From NCBI GenBank assembly GCA_942636505.2, contig CALOGB020000009.1:310001-374000 (forward strand): 64,000 nucleotides of DNA, given 5' to 3'. How positions within the stretch are numbered: position 1 is the stretch's first letter; each line of letters starts with the position of its first letter. A program made the position numbers and the translations under genes. This stretch comes from an uncultured bacterium. Lineage in GTDB: Bacteria > Pseudomonadota > Alphaproteobacteria > Sphingomonadales > Sphingomonadaceae. The notes under the pieces were generated by a model. The model made no database searches and was not told the DNA's origin. It worked only from the letters and a program-made list of their open reading frames with translations. This document shows, piece by piece, positions 51,179 through 59,833 of the stretch.

Positions 51179-51480
51179 AAGCTCTGTTCGTCTTCCCGGT
51201 TCGCCCGCAAATTTCTCAAAACCCTTGTGCCGGACGACGAACGCAGGTTTTCCAGCGCGAAACCTTTTGCGCCTTGAGGGGACCCTTAGCGCAAAATACA
51301 AGCCGTCGCGAATAGATTCTGATCCGAGGTCGCTCGATTTGGATCGATACTGGCGCAAGTGTCGCGCGCCAGCCACGGCTCGTCGCATCAACGATCGCAA
51401 AGCCTTCTTGTCGCCTGATTTGGATCGGTGACGCAGATAGAGGCATTGAGCGTTCAGCTTCGGGCGGCTACGGCCGGCGC
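51179..51480. other. 302-base divergent intergenic region between cold-shock gene and rnd
   Basis: No gene found. The first 130 bases should form the leader of the cold-shock mRNA and could hold a temperature-responsive structure, though none was identified. GATTTGGATCG occurs twice (near 51336 and 51418), a direct repeat about 82 bases apart that might be a regulator site. Confidence 0.4.
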
Positions 51481-52101
51481 ATGACAGTTCATCTCCACGA
51501 AGGCGACATTCCCGCCGACCTGTTCGCAGCCGGCGCCGCGATCGCCGTCGATACCGAGACGATGGGGCTGATCACGCCCCGCGACCGGTTGTGCCTGGTC
51601 CAGCTTTCCGACGGCGGCCCCGACGAGCACCTCGTCCGATTCGCCGCGGGTGCCGGCTACGACGCACCGAACCTGAAGGCCCTGCTGGCCGATCCGGCGC
51701 GCGTGAAGCTCTATCATTTCGGCCGGTTCGATATCGCGGCGGTCCAATATTATCTCGGGGTGGTCGCGGCACCGGTATATTGCACCAAGATCGCATCGCG
51801 GCTGGTGCGGACCTACACCGATCGTCACGGTCTCAAGGAAATCGTCCGCGAACTGCTCGGCCAGGACATCTCGAAGCAGCAGCAGTCGTCCGACTGGGGC
51901 AGCCCCGAACTGTCCGAGGCGCAGAAGGATTACGCGGCGTCGGACGTCCGCTTTCTCCACCGGCTGCGGACCGAACTCGACAAGCGATTGATTCGCGAAG
52001 GCCGGATGGAGCTCGCGCAGGCCTGCTTCGACTTCCTGCCGACTCGTGCCGCGCTCGATATCGCCGGCTGGCCCGAAATCGACATTTTCGCACACGCTTG
52101 A
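51481..52101 (+). CDS. rnd: Ribonuclease D-like 3'-5' exonuclease
   Basis: 206 aa DEDD exonuclease: AIAVDTETMGLITPRDRLCLVQLS (Exo I, Asp-Glu), YHFGRFDIAAVQYYLG (Exo II Asp), YAASDVRFLHRL (Exo III YxxxD). Short form without the C-terminal HRDC domains of E. coli RNase D. Its stop overlaps the lptC start (TGATG). Confidence 0.91.
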   Translation: MTVHLHEGDIPADLFAAGAAIAVDTETMGLITPRDRLCLVQLSDGGPDEHLVRFAAGAGYDAPNLKALLADPARVKLYHFGRFDIAAVQYYLGVVAAPVYCTKIASRLVRTYTDRHGLKEIVRELLGQDISKQQQSSDWGSPELSEAQKDYAASDVRFLHRLRTELDKRLIREGRMELAQACFDFLPTRAALDIAGWPEIDIFAHA

Positions 52102-52754
52102 TGGACGTTCCGCCCCCCTCACCCGTCGCCCGTCGCGTCCGTAGCGCGCGACAGGACTGGGCCGCGCCCGGCGGCAGCCACGATCGGTTCGTGGCGATCG
52201 CCCGTGTTGGGCTGCCGACCGCGATCGGCGTGCTGGCGGCGTTCCTGGTGATGGCGCCGCTGACCGCGGGCGGCGACGTGTCGTTCCTGCTCGACAAGAA
52301 CAAGGTCGACGTCGCGCAGGAGCGGATGAAGACGCAGGTCGCGCGCTATCGCGGTGAGGACACGAAGGGCCAGGCGTTCACGCTCGATGCGGCCTCGGCG
52401 ATCCAGAAGAGCTCGGCCGAGCCGATCGTCCAGCTCAACCAGCTCGCCGCACAGATCCAGCTGACCGACGGCCCCGCCAACATCAAGGCGAACACCGGTC
52501 GCTACGACATGGACACCGAGAAGGTGCAGCTGTTCGGCCCGCTGAACGCCACCGCGGCGGGCGGCTATGACCTGAAGACCACCAACGCGACGATCGACAT
52601 GAAGGCGCGTACGCTCGAAAGCGGCGGGGCTGCGACCGGCACCGTCCAGCAGGGGACGTTCAGCGCGAACAAGCTGCGCGCGAACCTGGAAGAGCGCACC
52701 GTGACGCTCGATGGCAATGCGCGCTTGCGGATCATCCCCAGAGGGCCGAAATAG
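52101..52754 (+). CDS. lptC: LPS export protein LptC
   Basis: 217 aa, one membrane helix (RVGLPTAIGVLAAFLVMAPL) and a periplasmic beta-jellyroll (LNQLAAQIQLTDGPANIKANTGRYDMDTEKVQLFGPL, LRANLEERTVTLDGNARLRI). It bridges LptBFG and LptA to move LPS or LPS-like lipid across the periplasm. ATG at 52101 overlaps the rnd stop by one base. lptA follows 5 bases later. Confidence 0.88.
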   Translation: MDVPPPSPVARRVRSARQDWAAPGGSHDRFVAIARVGLPTAIGVLAAFLVMAPLTAGGDVSFLLDKNKVDVAQERMKTQVARYRGEDTKGQAFTLDAASAIQKSSAEPIVQLNQLAAQIQLTDGPANIKANTGRYDMDTEKVQLFGPLNATAAGGYDLKTTNATIDMKARTLESGGAATGTVQQGTFSANKLRANLEERTVTLDGNARLRIIPRGPK

Positions 52755-52759
52755 CCGCC

Positions 52760-53308
52760 ATGCGCGCTCCCCACATCCTTGCCGGCTTGTCTGCCCTTTT
52801 GCTCTCCACGACCACGGTCGCGCAGCAACCGCACAACTCCAACGCACCGATCAATTTCGGCGCGGATCATATCGAGCTCCAGGACAAGGCGAACCGCGCG
52901 ATCCTGTCGGGCAACGTCGCGGTCAAGCAGGCCGAGATGACGCTGAACTCGGCGCGGATGACGGTCGCGTATACTGGCCAGGTGATCGGCGGGAACCCGC
53001 AGGTGTCGCGGCTCGACGCGTCGGGCGGCGTGATCGTCAAGCGGCCCGACCAGACGGCCAGAAGCCAGTACGCGATCTACGATCTCAACCGGCGCGTCAT
53101 CACGATGCTCGGCGCGGTGACGCTGACGCAGGCGGGGAACACCGTGAACGGCGGGCGCCTGACGATGAACCTCGACACCGGGCGTTCGGTGATCGACGGG
53201 TCATCGGTCGCAGGCGGCAGCGCGGGCGGATCGGCGGCGAGTGGTGGCACCGTTACGCAGACCGGCGGCCGCGTGACCGGTACGTTCTCGGTTCCCAAGC
53301 GCAACTGA
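52760..53308 (+). CDS. lptA: LPS transport protein LptA (OstA-like)
   Basis: 182 aa. Signal peptide MRAPHILAGLSALLLSTTTVA, then an OstA/LptA jellyroll: INFGADHIELQDKANRAILSGNVAVKQAEMTLNSARMTVAY, VSRLDASGGVIVKRPDQTARSQYAIYDLNRRVITMLGAVTL. The C-terminus is a Gly/Ser/Thr-rich tail. Periplasmic bridge of the Lpt machine. A gap of 134 bases with two dyads separates it from lptB. Confidence 0.9.
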   Translation: MRAPHILAGLSALLLSTTTVAQQPHNSNAPINFGADHIELQDKANRAILSGNVAVKQAEMTLNSARMTVAYTGQVIGGNPQVSRLDASGGVIVKRPDQTARSQYAIYDLNRRVITMLGAVTLTQAGNTVNGGRLTMNLDTGRSVIDGSSVAGGSAGGSAASGGTVTQTGGRVTGTFSVPKRN

Positions 53309-53374
53309 GCGTGTGAGCATGTCGCGAGGGCTTCCCTCGAACGGCGCGCTCCTGCATGTTTCCTGCCAACCGTC

Positions 53375-53416
53375 TGCCGAGTGTTCGGCGGCACCATTCA
53401 TGCCGAGTGTTCGGCG
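53375..53416. promoter_or_regulatory. Tandem 16-bp dyads before lptB
   Basis: TGCCGAGTGTTCGGCG occurs exactly at 53375-53390 and 53401-53416. Each is a GCCGA-gtgt-TCGGC dyad; the centres are 26 bases apart. They end 26 bases before the lptB start. Likely a tandem operator or two hairpins that modulate expression of lptB apart from lptA. Confidence 0.6.
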
Positions 53417-53442
53417 ACTGATTATTGCGAGGGCCTGATCCC

Positions 53443-54225
53443 ATGGACGCCACCACGCTGCCCCCGATCGAGGACGTCGCGCCAATCTCCGAGCCTCCGG
53501 TGAACAACGGGCTCCAGGTCGTCTCGATCGCGAAGTCCTACGACAAGCGCGTCGTGCTGACCGACGTGTCGGTTTCGGTCGGGCGCGGTGAAGTCGTCGG
53601 GCTGCTCGGGCCGAACGGCGCGGGCAAGACGACGTGCTTCTATTCGGTAATGGGCTTGGTGAAGCCGGATTCGGGCCGCATCATGCTCGACGGCGAGGAC
53701 ATCACGAAGCTGCCGATGTACCGGCGCGCGATCCTGGGCCTCGGCTATCTGCCGCAGGAGACGTCGATCTTTCGCGGGCTGACGATCGAGAAGAACATCC
53801 TCACCGTGCTGGAGCTGTCCGAGCCGGACAAGGCGGCGCGGCAACGCAAGCTCGACACGCTGCTGGAGGAGTTCGGTTTGACTCGGCTCCGTGCTGCACC
53901 GGCGATGGCGCTGTCGGGTGGCGAGCGGCGACGGGCGGAAATCGCCCGCGCGCTGGCGGCGGATCCTTCGATCATGCTGCTCGACGAGCCGTTCGCGGGG
54001 ATCGATCCGATCTCGATCGCCGACATTCGCGACCTGGTGAAGGACCTCAAGCGCCGCGACATCGGCGTGCTGATCACCGACCACAACGTTCGCGAGACGC
54101 TGGAAATCGTGGATCGCGCGTACATCATCTATGACGGCCGGGTGCTGTTCTCCGGCTCGCCCGAGGAACTGGTCGCGGATGCGAACGTCCGGCGCCTGTA
54201 TCTCGGCGAAGGCTTCTCGCTTTAA
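53443..54225 (+). CDS. lptB: LPS export ABC transporter ATPase LptB
   Basis: 260 aa ABC ATPase. Walker A GPNGAGKTTCFYSVMGLVKPDSG, Q-loop LPQETSIFRGLTIEKNI, signature LSGGERRRAEIARALA, Walker B MLLDEPFAGIDPISI, H-loop TDHNVRETLEIVDRAYIIYDG. Drives LPS extraction with LptFG, which lie outside the window. ATG 53443 is preferred over a TTG at 53425 since GCGAGGG is upstream. An N-terminal extension of about 20 residues precedes the core. Confidence 0.95.
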   Translation: MDATTLPPIEDVAPISEPPVNNGLQVVSIAKSYDKRVVLTDVSVSVGRGEVVGLLGPNGAGKTTCFYSVMGLVKPDSGRIMLDGEDITKLPMYRRAILGLGYLPQETSIFRGLTIEKNILTVLELSEPDKAARQRKLDTLLEEFGLTRLRAAPAMALSGGERRRAEIARALAADPSIMLLDEPFAGIDPISIADIRDLVKDLKRRDIGVLITDHNVRETLEIVDRAYIIYDGRVLFSGSPEELVADANVRRLYLGEGFSL

Positions 54226-54261
54226 GGTTATGACGCCCTCCCTCCCAGCCCCCACCCCAAC

Positions 54262-54355
54262 CCGTCATACCAGCGAAAGCTGGGATCTCCCGGTAAGGGC
54301 GCGCGCTCTGATCGTGGGAGACCCCAGCTTCCGCTGGGGTGACGGAATTGAGTTG
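54262..54355. repeat. Palindromic intergenic repeat, family F
   Basis: Left arm 54262-54290 (CCGTCATACCAGCGAAAGCT...) and right arm 54326-54355 (GGGAGACCCCAGCTTCCGCT...) are imperfect inverted copies, filling the gap between lptB and rpoN. Confidence 0.8.
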
Positions 54356-54381
54356 TTGCGCTCTCTACGGGACTCCCCGGC

Positions 54382-55881
54382 ATGAGCCTCGCCCCTCGCC
54401 TGGACATCCGCCAGTCGCAGTCGCTGGTGATGACCCCACAACTCCAGCAGGCGATCAAGCTGCTGGCGCTGTCGAACCTGGAGATCGAGGGGTTCATCGC
54501 CGAGGAAGTCGAGCGCAATCCGCTCCTCGAAGCCAGCGCCGCAGAGGATAACGACGCACCCGACCGCGAGCCCGCCCCCGAAGTCCGCGATGAACGCGTG
54601 GCGGCCGACGAACTCGTCGCGGGCACCGGCGCAGGCGACGAACCGACGCTCGACGTCGACTACGCCACCGAAAGCCACCAGCAGGACAGCGTCGCCGACG
54701 GCGGCAGCGGGATGGACGGCGCGCTGTCGATGACCGGCGCGAGCGCGGGCGGTGCGGGCGGAGAAGACGGCCCCGATCTGGACGCGTTCGCGGATACCAA
54801 CCTCAGCCTCGCGGATCATCTGCTCGCACAGGCCGGGCCGGCGATCCCCCGCGACGACGCGTTCATCGCCGCGCACCTGATCGACCAGATCGACGAGGCG
54901 GGATACCTGACCGTCTCCCTGCTCGACATCGCCAACCGGCTCGGCGTGCCGTTGGTTCGCGTCGAGGCCGTGCTGGCGACGATCCAGACGTTCGACCCGA
55001 CTGGCGTCGGCGCGCGCGATCTATCTGAATGCCTCGCATTGCAGGCGAAGGAAGCGGATCGTTACGACCCCTGCATGGCACGGCTGATCGACAACCTTGA
55101 TCTGCTTGCGCGCGGCGAACTGACGCGGTTGAAACGGATGTGCGGCGTCGACGACGAGGACATGGCCGACATGATCCGCGAATTGCGCGGTTATGATCCG
55201 AAGCCGGGGTGCCGATACGGGGGCGAGCCTGCGCAGTCGGTGACGCCCGACCTGTTCGTGGCGCGGACCAAGGCCGGCTGGGCGATCGAGATCAACGCCA
55301 CCACCCTGCCGCGCGTGCTGGTCAACCGCAGCTATTATACGGAGCTATCGGGCGGACAGCAGGACAAGGCGTCGAAGGCGTGGCTGTCGGACTGCCTCGC
55401 GAGCGCGAACTGGCTGGTGAAGGCGCTCGACCAGCGCCAGCGGACGATCATCAAGGTCGCGACCGAGATCGTGAAGCAGCAGGAGGCGTTCTTCCTGAAG
55501 GGTGTCGCGCATCTGCGGCCGCTGACGCTGCGCCAGGTGGCGGACGCGATCGAAATGCACGAATCGACCGTCAGCCGGGTCACGAGCAACAAGTACGTGT
55601 CGTGCGCGCGCGGGCTGTACGAGCTGAAATACTTCTTCACGAGCGCGATCCAGTCCGCGGACGGCGGCGAGGCGGTATCGGCGCAGGCGGTGAAATCGGC
55701 GATCCGGGCGCTGATCGACACCGAGGGGGCGAAGATCTTGTCGGATGACACGCTAGTGGAGTTACTTAACGCCAAAGGCTTCGACATCGCGCGCAGGACG
55801 GTCGCGAAGTACCGCGAGGCGCTGGGGATCGGAAGCTCGGTGCAGCGGCGGCGTGCAAAAGCGCTGGAGGGGGTTCGGTAG
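54382..55881 (+). CDS. rpoN: RNA polymerase sigma-54 factor
   Basis: 499 aa. N-terminal region I is RLDIRQSQSLVMTPQLQQAIKLLALSNLEIEGFIAEEVERNPLLE; an acidic region II follows. Core binding and HTH (VADAIEMHESTVSRVTSNKYVSCARGLYELKYFF), and the RpoN box ARRTVAKYRE near the end. It directs transcription at -24/-12 promoters with enhancer ATPases. Its position after lptA-lptB is the classic proteobacterial arrangement. Confidence 0.96.
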   Translation: MSLAPRLDIRQSQSLVMTPQLQQAIKLLALSNLEIEGFIAEEVERNPLLEASAAEDNDAPDREPAPEVRDERVAADELVAGTGAGDEPTLDVDYATESHQQDSVADGGSGMDGALSMTGASAGGAGGEDGPDLDAFADTNLSLADHLLAQAGPAIPRDDAFIAAHLIDQIDEAGYLTVSLLDIANRLGVPLVRVEAVLATIQTFDPTGVGARDLSECLALQAKEADRYDPCMARLIDNLDLLARGELTRLKRMCGVDDEDMADMIRELRGYDPKPGCRYGGEPAQSVTPDLFVARTKAGWAIEINATTLPRVLVNRSYYTELSGGQQDKASKAWLSDCLASANWLVKALDQRQRTIIKVATEIVKQQEAFFLKGVAHLRPLTLRQVADAIEMHESTVSRVTSNKYVSCARGLYELKYFFTSAIQSADGGEAVSAQAVKSAIRALIDTEGAKILSDDTLVELLNAKGFDIARRTVAKYREALGIGSSVQRRRAKALEGVR

Positions 55882-55926
55882 GCTCCCGTCCCTGCGGTGA
55901 AAGACCGCAGACCGCCGTCCCCGCGA

Positions 55927-55950
55927 ATCCTCCCCCGCCAGGGGGAGGAT
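55927..55950. repeat. Perfect 24-bp palindrome, family G, copy 1
   Basis: ATCCTCCCCC-GCCA-GGGGGAGGAT has 10-bp perfect arms. It lies between the convergent rpoN and S10 peptidase stops and shares its core with the long element at 62968-63088. Confidence 0.8.
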
Positions 55951-55959
55951 CGCACCGGC

Positions 55960-57600
55960 TCAGTTCGGAACCTGCCCCGAGTCCCCCGCCCCCGACACGC
56001 TTGCGCCACCCGGCGGCGTTGCGCTCCGCGCCTCGCCGATCGCCTGATCGTACCAGCGCGCCAAATCCGCCTTCATCTGGTGCAGCGCCTCGGGGTTGAG
56101 ATACGTCATGTGCCCCGCGGGATAATAGCGAAACGCCAGGTTCCGCTGCCGTGAGGGGTCGAGCATCATGTGCCCGAGATCGTTCTCCGTCCCGAAGAAC
56201 GGCGTCGCCATGTCGTAATAGCCGTTCATCGACAGCACGTTGAGATACGGGTTCTCACGCATCGCCGCCGCCAGATCGACCGCCGTGTTCGGGTTGTTCT
56301 GCGACTGGCCGCCGCGACCCGGCGCATCGTGCTTCCAGTTCCACGTCCAGCCGGGCGCCTCACGCGCGCTGAGGCGGTACGGCATCTCGGTCTTGTAGCC
56401 GAGCGTGTGCGTCACGTAATCGTTGAACGTAGCGATGAACGCGCCGGCGATCGCGGTGTCCGACGCATCGGTCTCGGGCCGCTCGCCCGCCGCATCGCTG
56501 TCGACGCCGGTGTAGCGCGAGTCGAACCGGCCGAGCGTCAGCCGCTGATCGCGCAACAGTTCCTTCTGGAAGCGGGCGAGATCGATGCGCAGGTTGGCGC
56601 GCTTGATGAAGTCGGGCGAGATGCCGATCAGCTGGCTCATCCGGTTGGCGACCGCATCGCGCTCCGCATCCGAGATCGTCTGCCCCTTCGACAGCGCCGC
56701 CGCGTACGGCCCGGTCGCGAACGCACGCGCCTCGGCGACCGTGGTCGCGACGTCGGCGGGACGGTTCTGGAGGCGGTTATGGTACCAGGCGCTCGCCGCA
56801 TAGCTCGGCAGATAGTTGAGGTAGATCTCGTCGAGCCCAGGCTGGCGGTATCCATAATTCATGATCGACGACAGCAGCACAACGCCGTTGAGCGCCATCC
56901 CGCGATCCTGCAACTGGTATGCGAGCGCACCCGAGCGGGTGGTGCCGTAGCTTTCGCCAAACAGGAACTTCGGGCTGTTCCAGCGACCGTATTTGGTGGC
57001 GTAGCGCAAGATGCCCTTGGCGAACGCGTCGGCATCCTCGTCGACGCCGTAGAACGCGGCGGGCTTGGTATCGCCGAGCGGCCGCGAATACCCGGTGCCG
57101 ACTGCGTCGATGAACACCATGTCGGTCTTGTCGAGCAACGTGTCGGGATTGGGACCAAAATCGTACGGCGCGGGCTTGATGTATTCGGGGTTGGCCGTGC
57201 GCAGCCGAACCGGCGCGAACGAGCCCATGTGCAGCCAGAAACTGGGTGAGCCCGGCCCGCCATTGTAGAAGAATGTGACCGGGCGCTTGGTGCCGGGCTT
57301 CACCCCGTCGAGCGTGTAGCCGGTGTAGAACAGGCTGGCGGTCGGCTTGCCCTCGGTATCGCGCAGCGTCAGCGTGCCGACGGTCGCGGTATAGCCGAGC
57401 GACTTGCCGCCGACGGTGACGCGCCCCTTCGACTTGACCTCCTGCTCGGCGATGGGAGCGTTGGCGTAGTCCGCCTCCGCCTCGGCCTTCATCCGGTCGG
57501 CGTTGGTTTCCGACTTGTCCTTCTTCGGCGCGTCCTGCGCGATGGCAGTGGTGGAAAGCGCGAGCAGCAACAGAGCGGCGAACTTGGTCGAACGGGCCAC
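55960..57600 (-). CDS. S10 family serine carboxypeptidase, exported
   Basis: 546 aa. Signal peptide at the chosen GTG start (VARSTKFAALLLLALSTTAIAQ) with AAGGA 7 bases upstream; an upstream frame extension is not supported. S10 landmarks: TFFYNGGPGSPSFWLHMGSF (oxyanion region), FIDAVGTGYSRP, FLFGESYGTTRSGALAYQL (Ser nucleophile), NGYYDMATPF (Asp), YYPAGHMTYL (His). Cuts single residues from peptide C-termini in the periplasm. A basic-rich prosegment (DAPKKDKSETNADRMKAEAE) follows the signal. Confidence 0.93.
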   Translation of the reverse strand: MARSTKFAALLLLALSTTAIAQDAPKKDKSETNADRMKAEAEADYANAPIAEQEVKSKGRVTVGGKSLGYTATVGTLTLRDTEGKPTASLFYTGYTLDGVKPGTKRPVTFFYNGGPGSPSFWLHMGSFAPVRLRTANPEYIKPAPYDFGPNPDTLLDKTDMVFIDAVGTGYSRPLGDTKPAAFYGVDEDADAFAKGILRYATKYGRWNSPKFLFGESYGTTRSGALAYQLQDRGMALNGVVLLSSIMNYGYRQPGLDEIYLNYLPSYAASAWYHNRLQNRPADVATTVAEARAFATGPYAAALSKGQTISDAERDAVANRMSQLIGISPDFIKRANLRIDLARFQKELLRDQRLTLGRFDSRYTGVDSDAAGERPETDASDTAIAGAFIATFNDYVTHTLGYKTEMPYRLSAREAPGWTWNWKHDAPGRGGQSQNNPNTAVDLAAAMRENPYLNVLSMNGYYDMATPFFGTENDLGHMMLDPSRQRNLAFRYYPAGHMTYLNPEALHQMKADLARWYDQAIGEARSATPPGGASVSGAGDSGQVPN

Positions 57601-57662
57601 GAAATATCCTTGCGACAGAAGCGATGCCCTATCCTGCCGGGACTTCCACAAAGCGCAAGGGC

Positions 57663-58661
57663 TCAGTCGTCCTCGTCCTCGAACCCGACCAGCGCGAGCG
57701 CGCGTGCCTTGATCTGGCGGGTCATGCACCAGTGGACCAGCGCGTCCTCGCGGCCGTGCGTGACCCAGACCTCCTTTGGGGCGATCTCGGTCAGTGTGGC
57801 GGTCAGTTCGTCCCAGTCGGCGTGATCGCTGAGGATCAGCGGGAGCTCGACGTTCTTCTGGCGCGCCCTCCCCCTCACCCGCATCCAGCCGCTCGCCATC
57901 GCGGTGATCGGATCGGGCAGCCGCCGCGACCAGCGATCGTTAAGCGCTCCCGGCGGGCACATCACGACATGCCCCGCCATATCCGCCTTCTTCGCATCCG
58001 CCACCGGGAGCAATTCGCCGAGCCTGACGCCGTGCTCCGCATACAGGTCGCACAGTCGTTGCAGCGCACCGTGGATGTAGATCGGCGCCTCATGCCCGCG
58101 TTCGCGCAGTTCGGCGATCACGCGCTGCGCCTTGCCGAGCGCATAGGCGCCGACGACGACGCAGCGATCGGGGTTTGCGTGCAAGGCCGCGATCAGCTTG
58201 TCGATCTCGTCGCCGGTGTCGGGGTGGCGAAACACGGGAAGGCCGAACGTCGCCTCGGTGATGAAGACGTCGCATTTGACGGGCTCAAACGGCGTACAGG
58301 TCGGGTCCGCGCGGCGCTTGTAATCGCCCGAGACGACGATCCGCTCGCCGCGATAATCGAGCACGATCTGCGCGGAGCCAAGAACGTGGCCGGCGGGGAC
58401 GAAGCCTATGTCGACTTCCCCCATCCGGATGGTCTCACCATACGCGACCGGATTGCCGGCTTGCGGGCCGTAGCGCGCGTCCATGATCGCCAGCGTTTCG
58501 GGGGTGGCCCAGACGGCCTCGTGACCGCCGCGCGCGTGATCGGCATGGCCGTGCGTGACGAGTGCCTTCGCAGTCGGAATCGACGGGTCGATCCAGGCGT
58601 CGATCGGCTTGACGAGGATGCCGTGCGGATGCGGTTCGAGCCAGTCGCCGAGTTTTGCCAT
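57663..58661 (-). CDS. Ligase-associated DNA exonuclease (MBL fold)
   Basis: 332 aa metallo-beta-lactamase/beta-CASP-type nuclease. Metal motif VTHGHADHARGG (HxHxDH, residues 37-42), later AGHVLGSAQIVLDYRGERIVVSGDYKRRADPTCTPFEPVKCDVFITEATFGLP, and LSDHADWDELTATL plus VWVTHGRED near the end. This family is usually genetically linked to the ATP-dependent DNA ligase found at 46.7 kb. Start ATG 58661 fits the family. Function in repair is family inference. Confidence 0.93.
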   Translation of the reverse strand: MAKLGDWLEPHPHGILVKPIDAWIDPSIPTAKALVTHGHADHARGGHEAVWATPETLAIMDARYGPQAGNPVAYGETIRMGEVDIGFVPAGHVLGSAQIVLDYRGERIVVSGDYKRRADPTCTPFEPVKCDVFITEATFGLPVFRHPDTGDEIDKLIAALHANPDRCVVVGAYALGKAQRVIAELRERGHEAPIYIHGALQRLCDLYAEHGVRLGELLPVADAKKADMAGHVVMCPPGALNDRWSRRLPDPITAMASGWMRVRGRARQKNVELPLILSDHADWDELTATLTEIAPKEVWVTHGREDALVHWCMTRQIKARALALVGFEDEDD

Positions 58662-58753
58662 GCCAGTACTACGCGTGAACCGGGTCCGCGGTGCCAGCAT
58701 TGTCTCGCCCCCGGTGTCCCGTACGATGCGCGCGCTCACCGGAGGGATGTCGC

Positions 58754-59689
58754 ATGAACGATACGATAGAAGACCCGGTCGACCGACGAAGCGTGCCAGC
58801 GCGGGTAGGCGTCTCCGCGCTCAACCTGATACTTCCCGGCCTTGGACTGATCCGGATCGGTGATTGGCGCGGCTCGCTGTTTTTCGTGGCGCCGGTCGTT
58901 TTAGGTGCGCTCATCACATTCGGGTTCGGGCATCTGCCTATCACCGGTTTTGGTACGGCGGTATCTGCGCTCGTTATGGTCACCGTCTTGCTGGCCGCAA
59001 TGTACATCGCTCCGATCCTGCTGACATGGCGTCAGAGCCGACACCGGATTCCTTCGCGCTGGTGGTCCCGCTGGTATGCGCTGATGCCGATGACAGTGGC
59101 GGTGCTTGGCCTCTTGCAGAGCGTGGCGCCCCTGATGCACCATTTCTACAAGCCGTTCTACGCACCGTCCGACAGCATGGCGCCGACGATCGGCAGCGAT
59201 GACAAGTTCGTCGTCGACATGCGCTGGCGTGGGCCACCGAAACGCGGCGACGTGATCGTCTTCCAGGCGGCTGACAGCGTCCGGGTCAGTCGGATCGCGG
59301 CGATCGCGGGCGACAGGATCGCGATGCGCGCTGGCCTGCCGATCGTGAATGGGGTCGCGGTCGCGCAGCACATTGTACGCAAAGTGATGGTCGATGACTT
59401 CGACGGCCGGCATCCTGCGACGATCCTGACGGAACGCCTGCCGGACGAGCGTTCCAGCCATCGCGTCTTCGACACTGATACGTCGCTGTTCGACGACACG
59501 CGCGAGGTCACCGTCCCGCCGGGCCATGTCTTCGTGCTCGGCGACAATCGCGATCGCTCGGCCGACAGTCGCGTGCCGCTTGAGCAACAGGGCGTCGGGA
59601 TGGTGCCGGTCGCGGCGATCATCGGAGAGGCAATGTATATTCACTGGAGCCGCGATCGCGCGAAGATCGGCAACCGCCTCGACCGCTGA
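58754..59689 (+). CDS. lepB: Signal peptidase I-like protein without the usual catalytic Lys
   Basis: 311 aa. Ser141 is in the nucleophile box APSDSMAPTI; the late box is GHVFVLGDNRDRSADSR. At the Lys-general-base box, family members read KR-x3-GxxGD; this reads SR-I-A-A-I-A-GD, so Ser179 replaces Lys. The N-terminus is extended by three or four hydrophobic helices (VSALNLILPGLGLIRIGDWRGSLFF onward). It may be an inactive or altered S26 peptidase; a second lepB elsewhere is likely. ATG 58754 follows GGAGGG. Confidence 0.83.
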   Translation: MNDTIEDPVDRRSVPARVGVSALNLILPGLGLIRIGDWRGSLFFVAPVVLGALITFGFGHLPITGFGTAVSALVMVTVLLAAMYIAPILLTWRQSRHRIPSRWWSRWYALMPMTVAVLGLLQSVAPLMHHFYKPFYAPSDSMAPTIGSDDKFVVDMRWRGPPKRGDVIVFQAADSVRVSRIAAIAGDRIAMRAGLPIVNGVAVAQHIVRKVMVDDFDGRHPATILTERLPDERSSHRVFDTDTSLFDDTREVTVPPGHVFVLGDNRDRSADSRVPLEQQGVGMVPVAAIIGEAMYIHWSRDRAKIGNRLDR

Positions 59690-59784
59690 ATCGGGAAAAG
59701 GTGTCGGTAATCTAGCCCTTCGCTATCTGGAAACGAGGTTGGGGCGGGTTTGGTTCCGGTTGGCAGGGTGAGGGTAGCTCGAAC

Positions 59785-59824
59785 AGGCCCACCCACTCCC
59801 AGCCCATCCCTTTCAGGGAGGGGA
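59785..59824. repeat. Single arm of palindromic repeat family C
   Basis: Read in reverse, CTCCCTGAAAGGGATGGG continuing to GGGTGGGCCTG resembles the family C arm at 42748. Its partner arm is missing, so it is a solo copy between convergent genes. Confidence 0.6.
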
Positions 59825-59833
59825 GAAGAAGGG

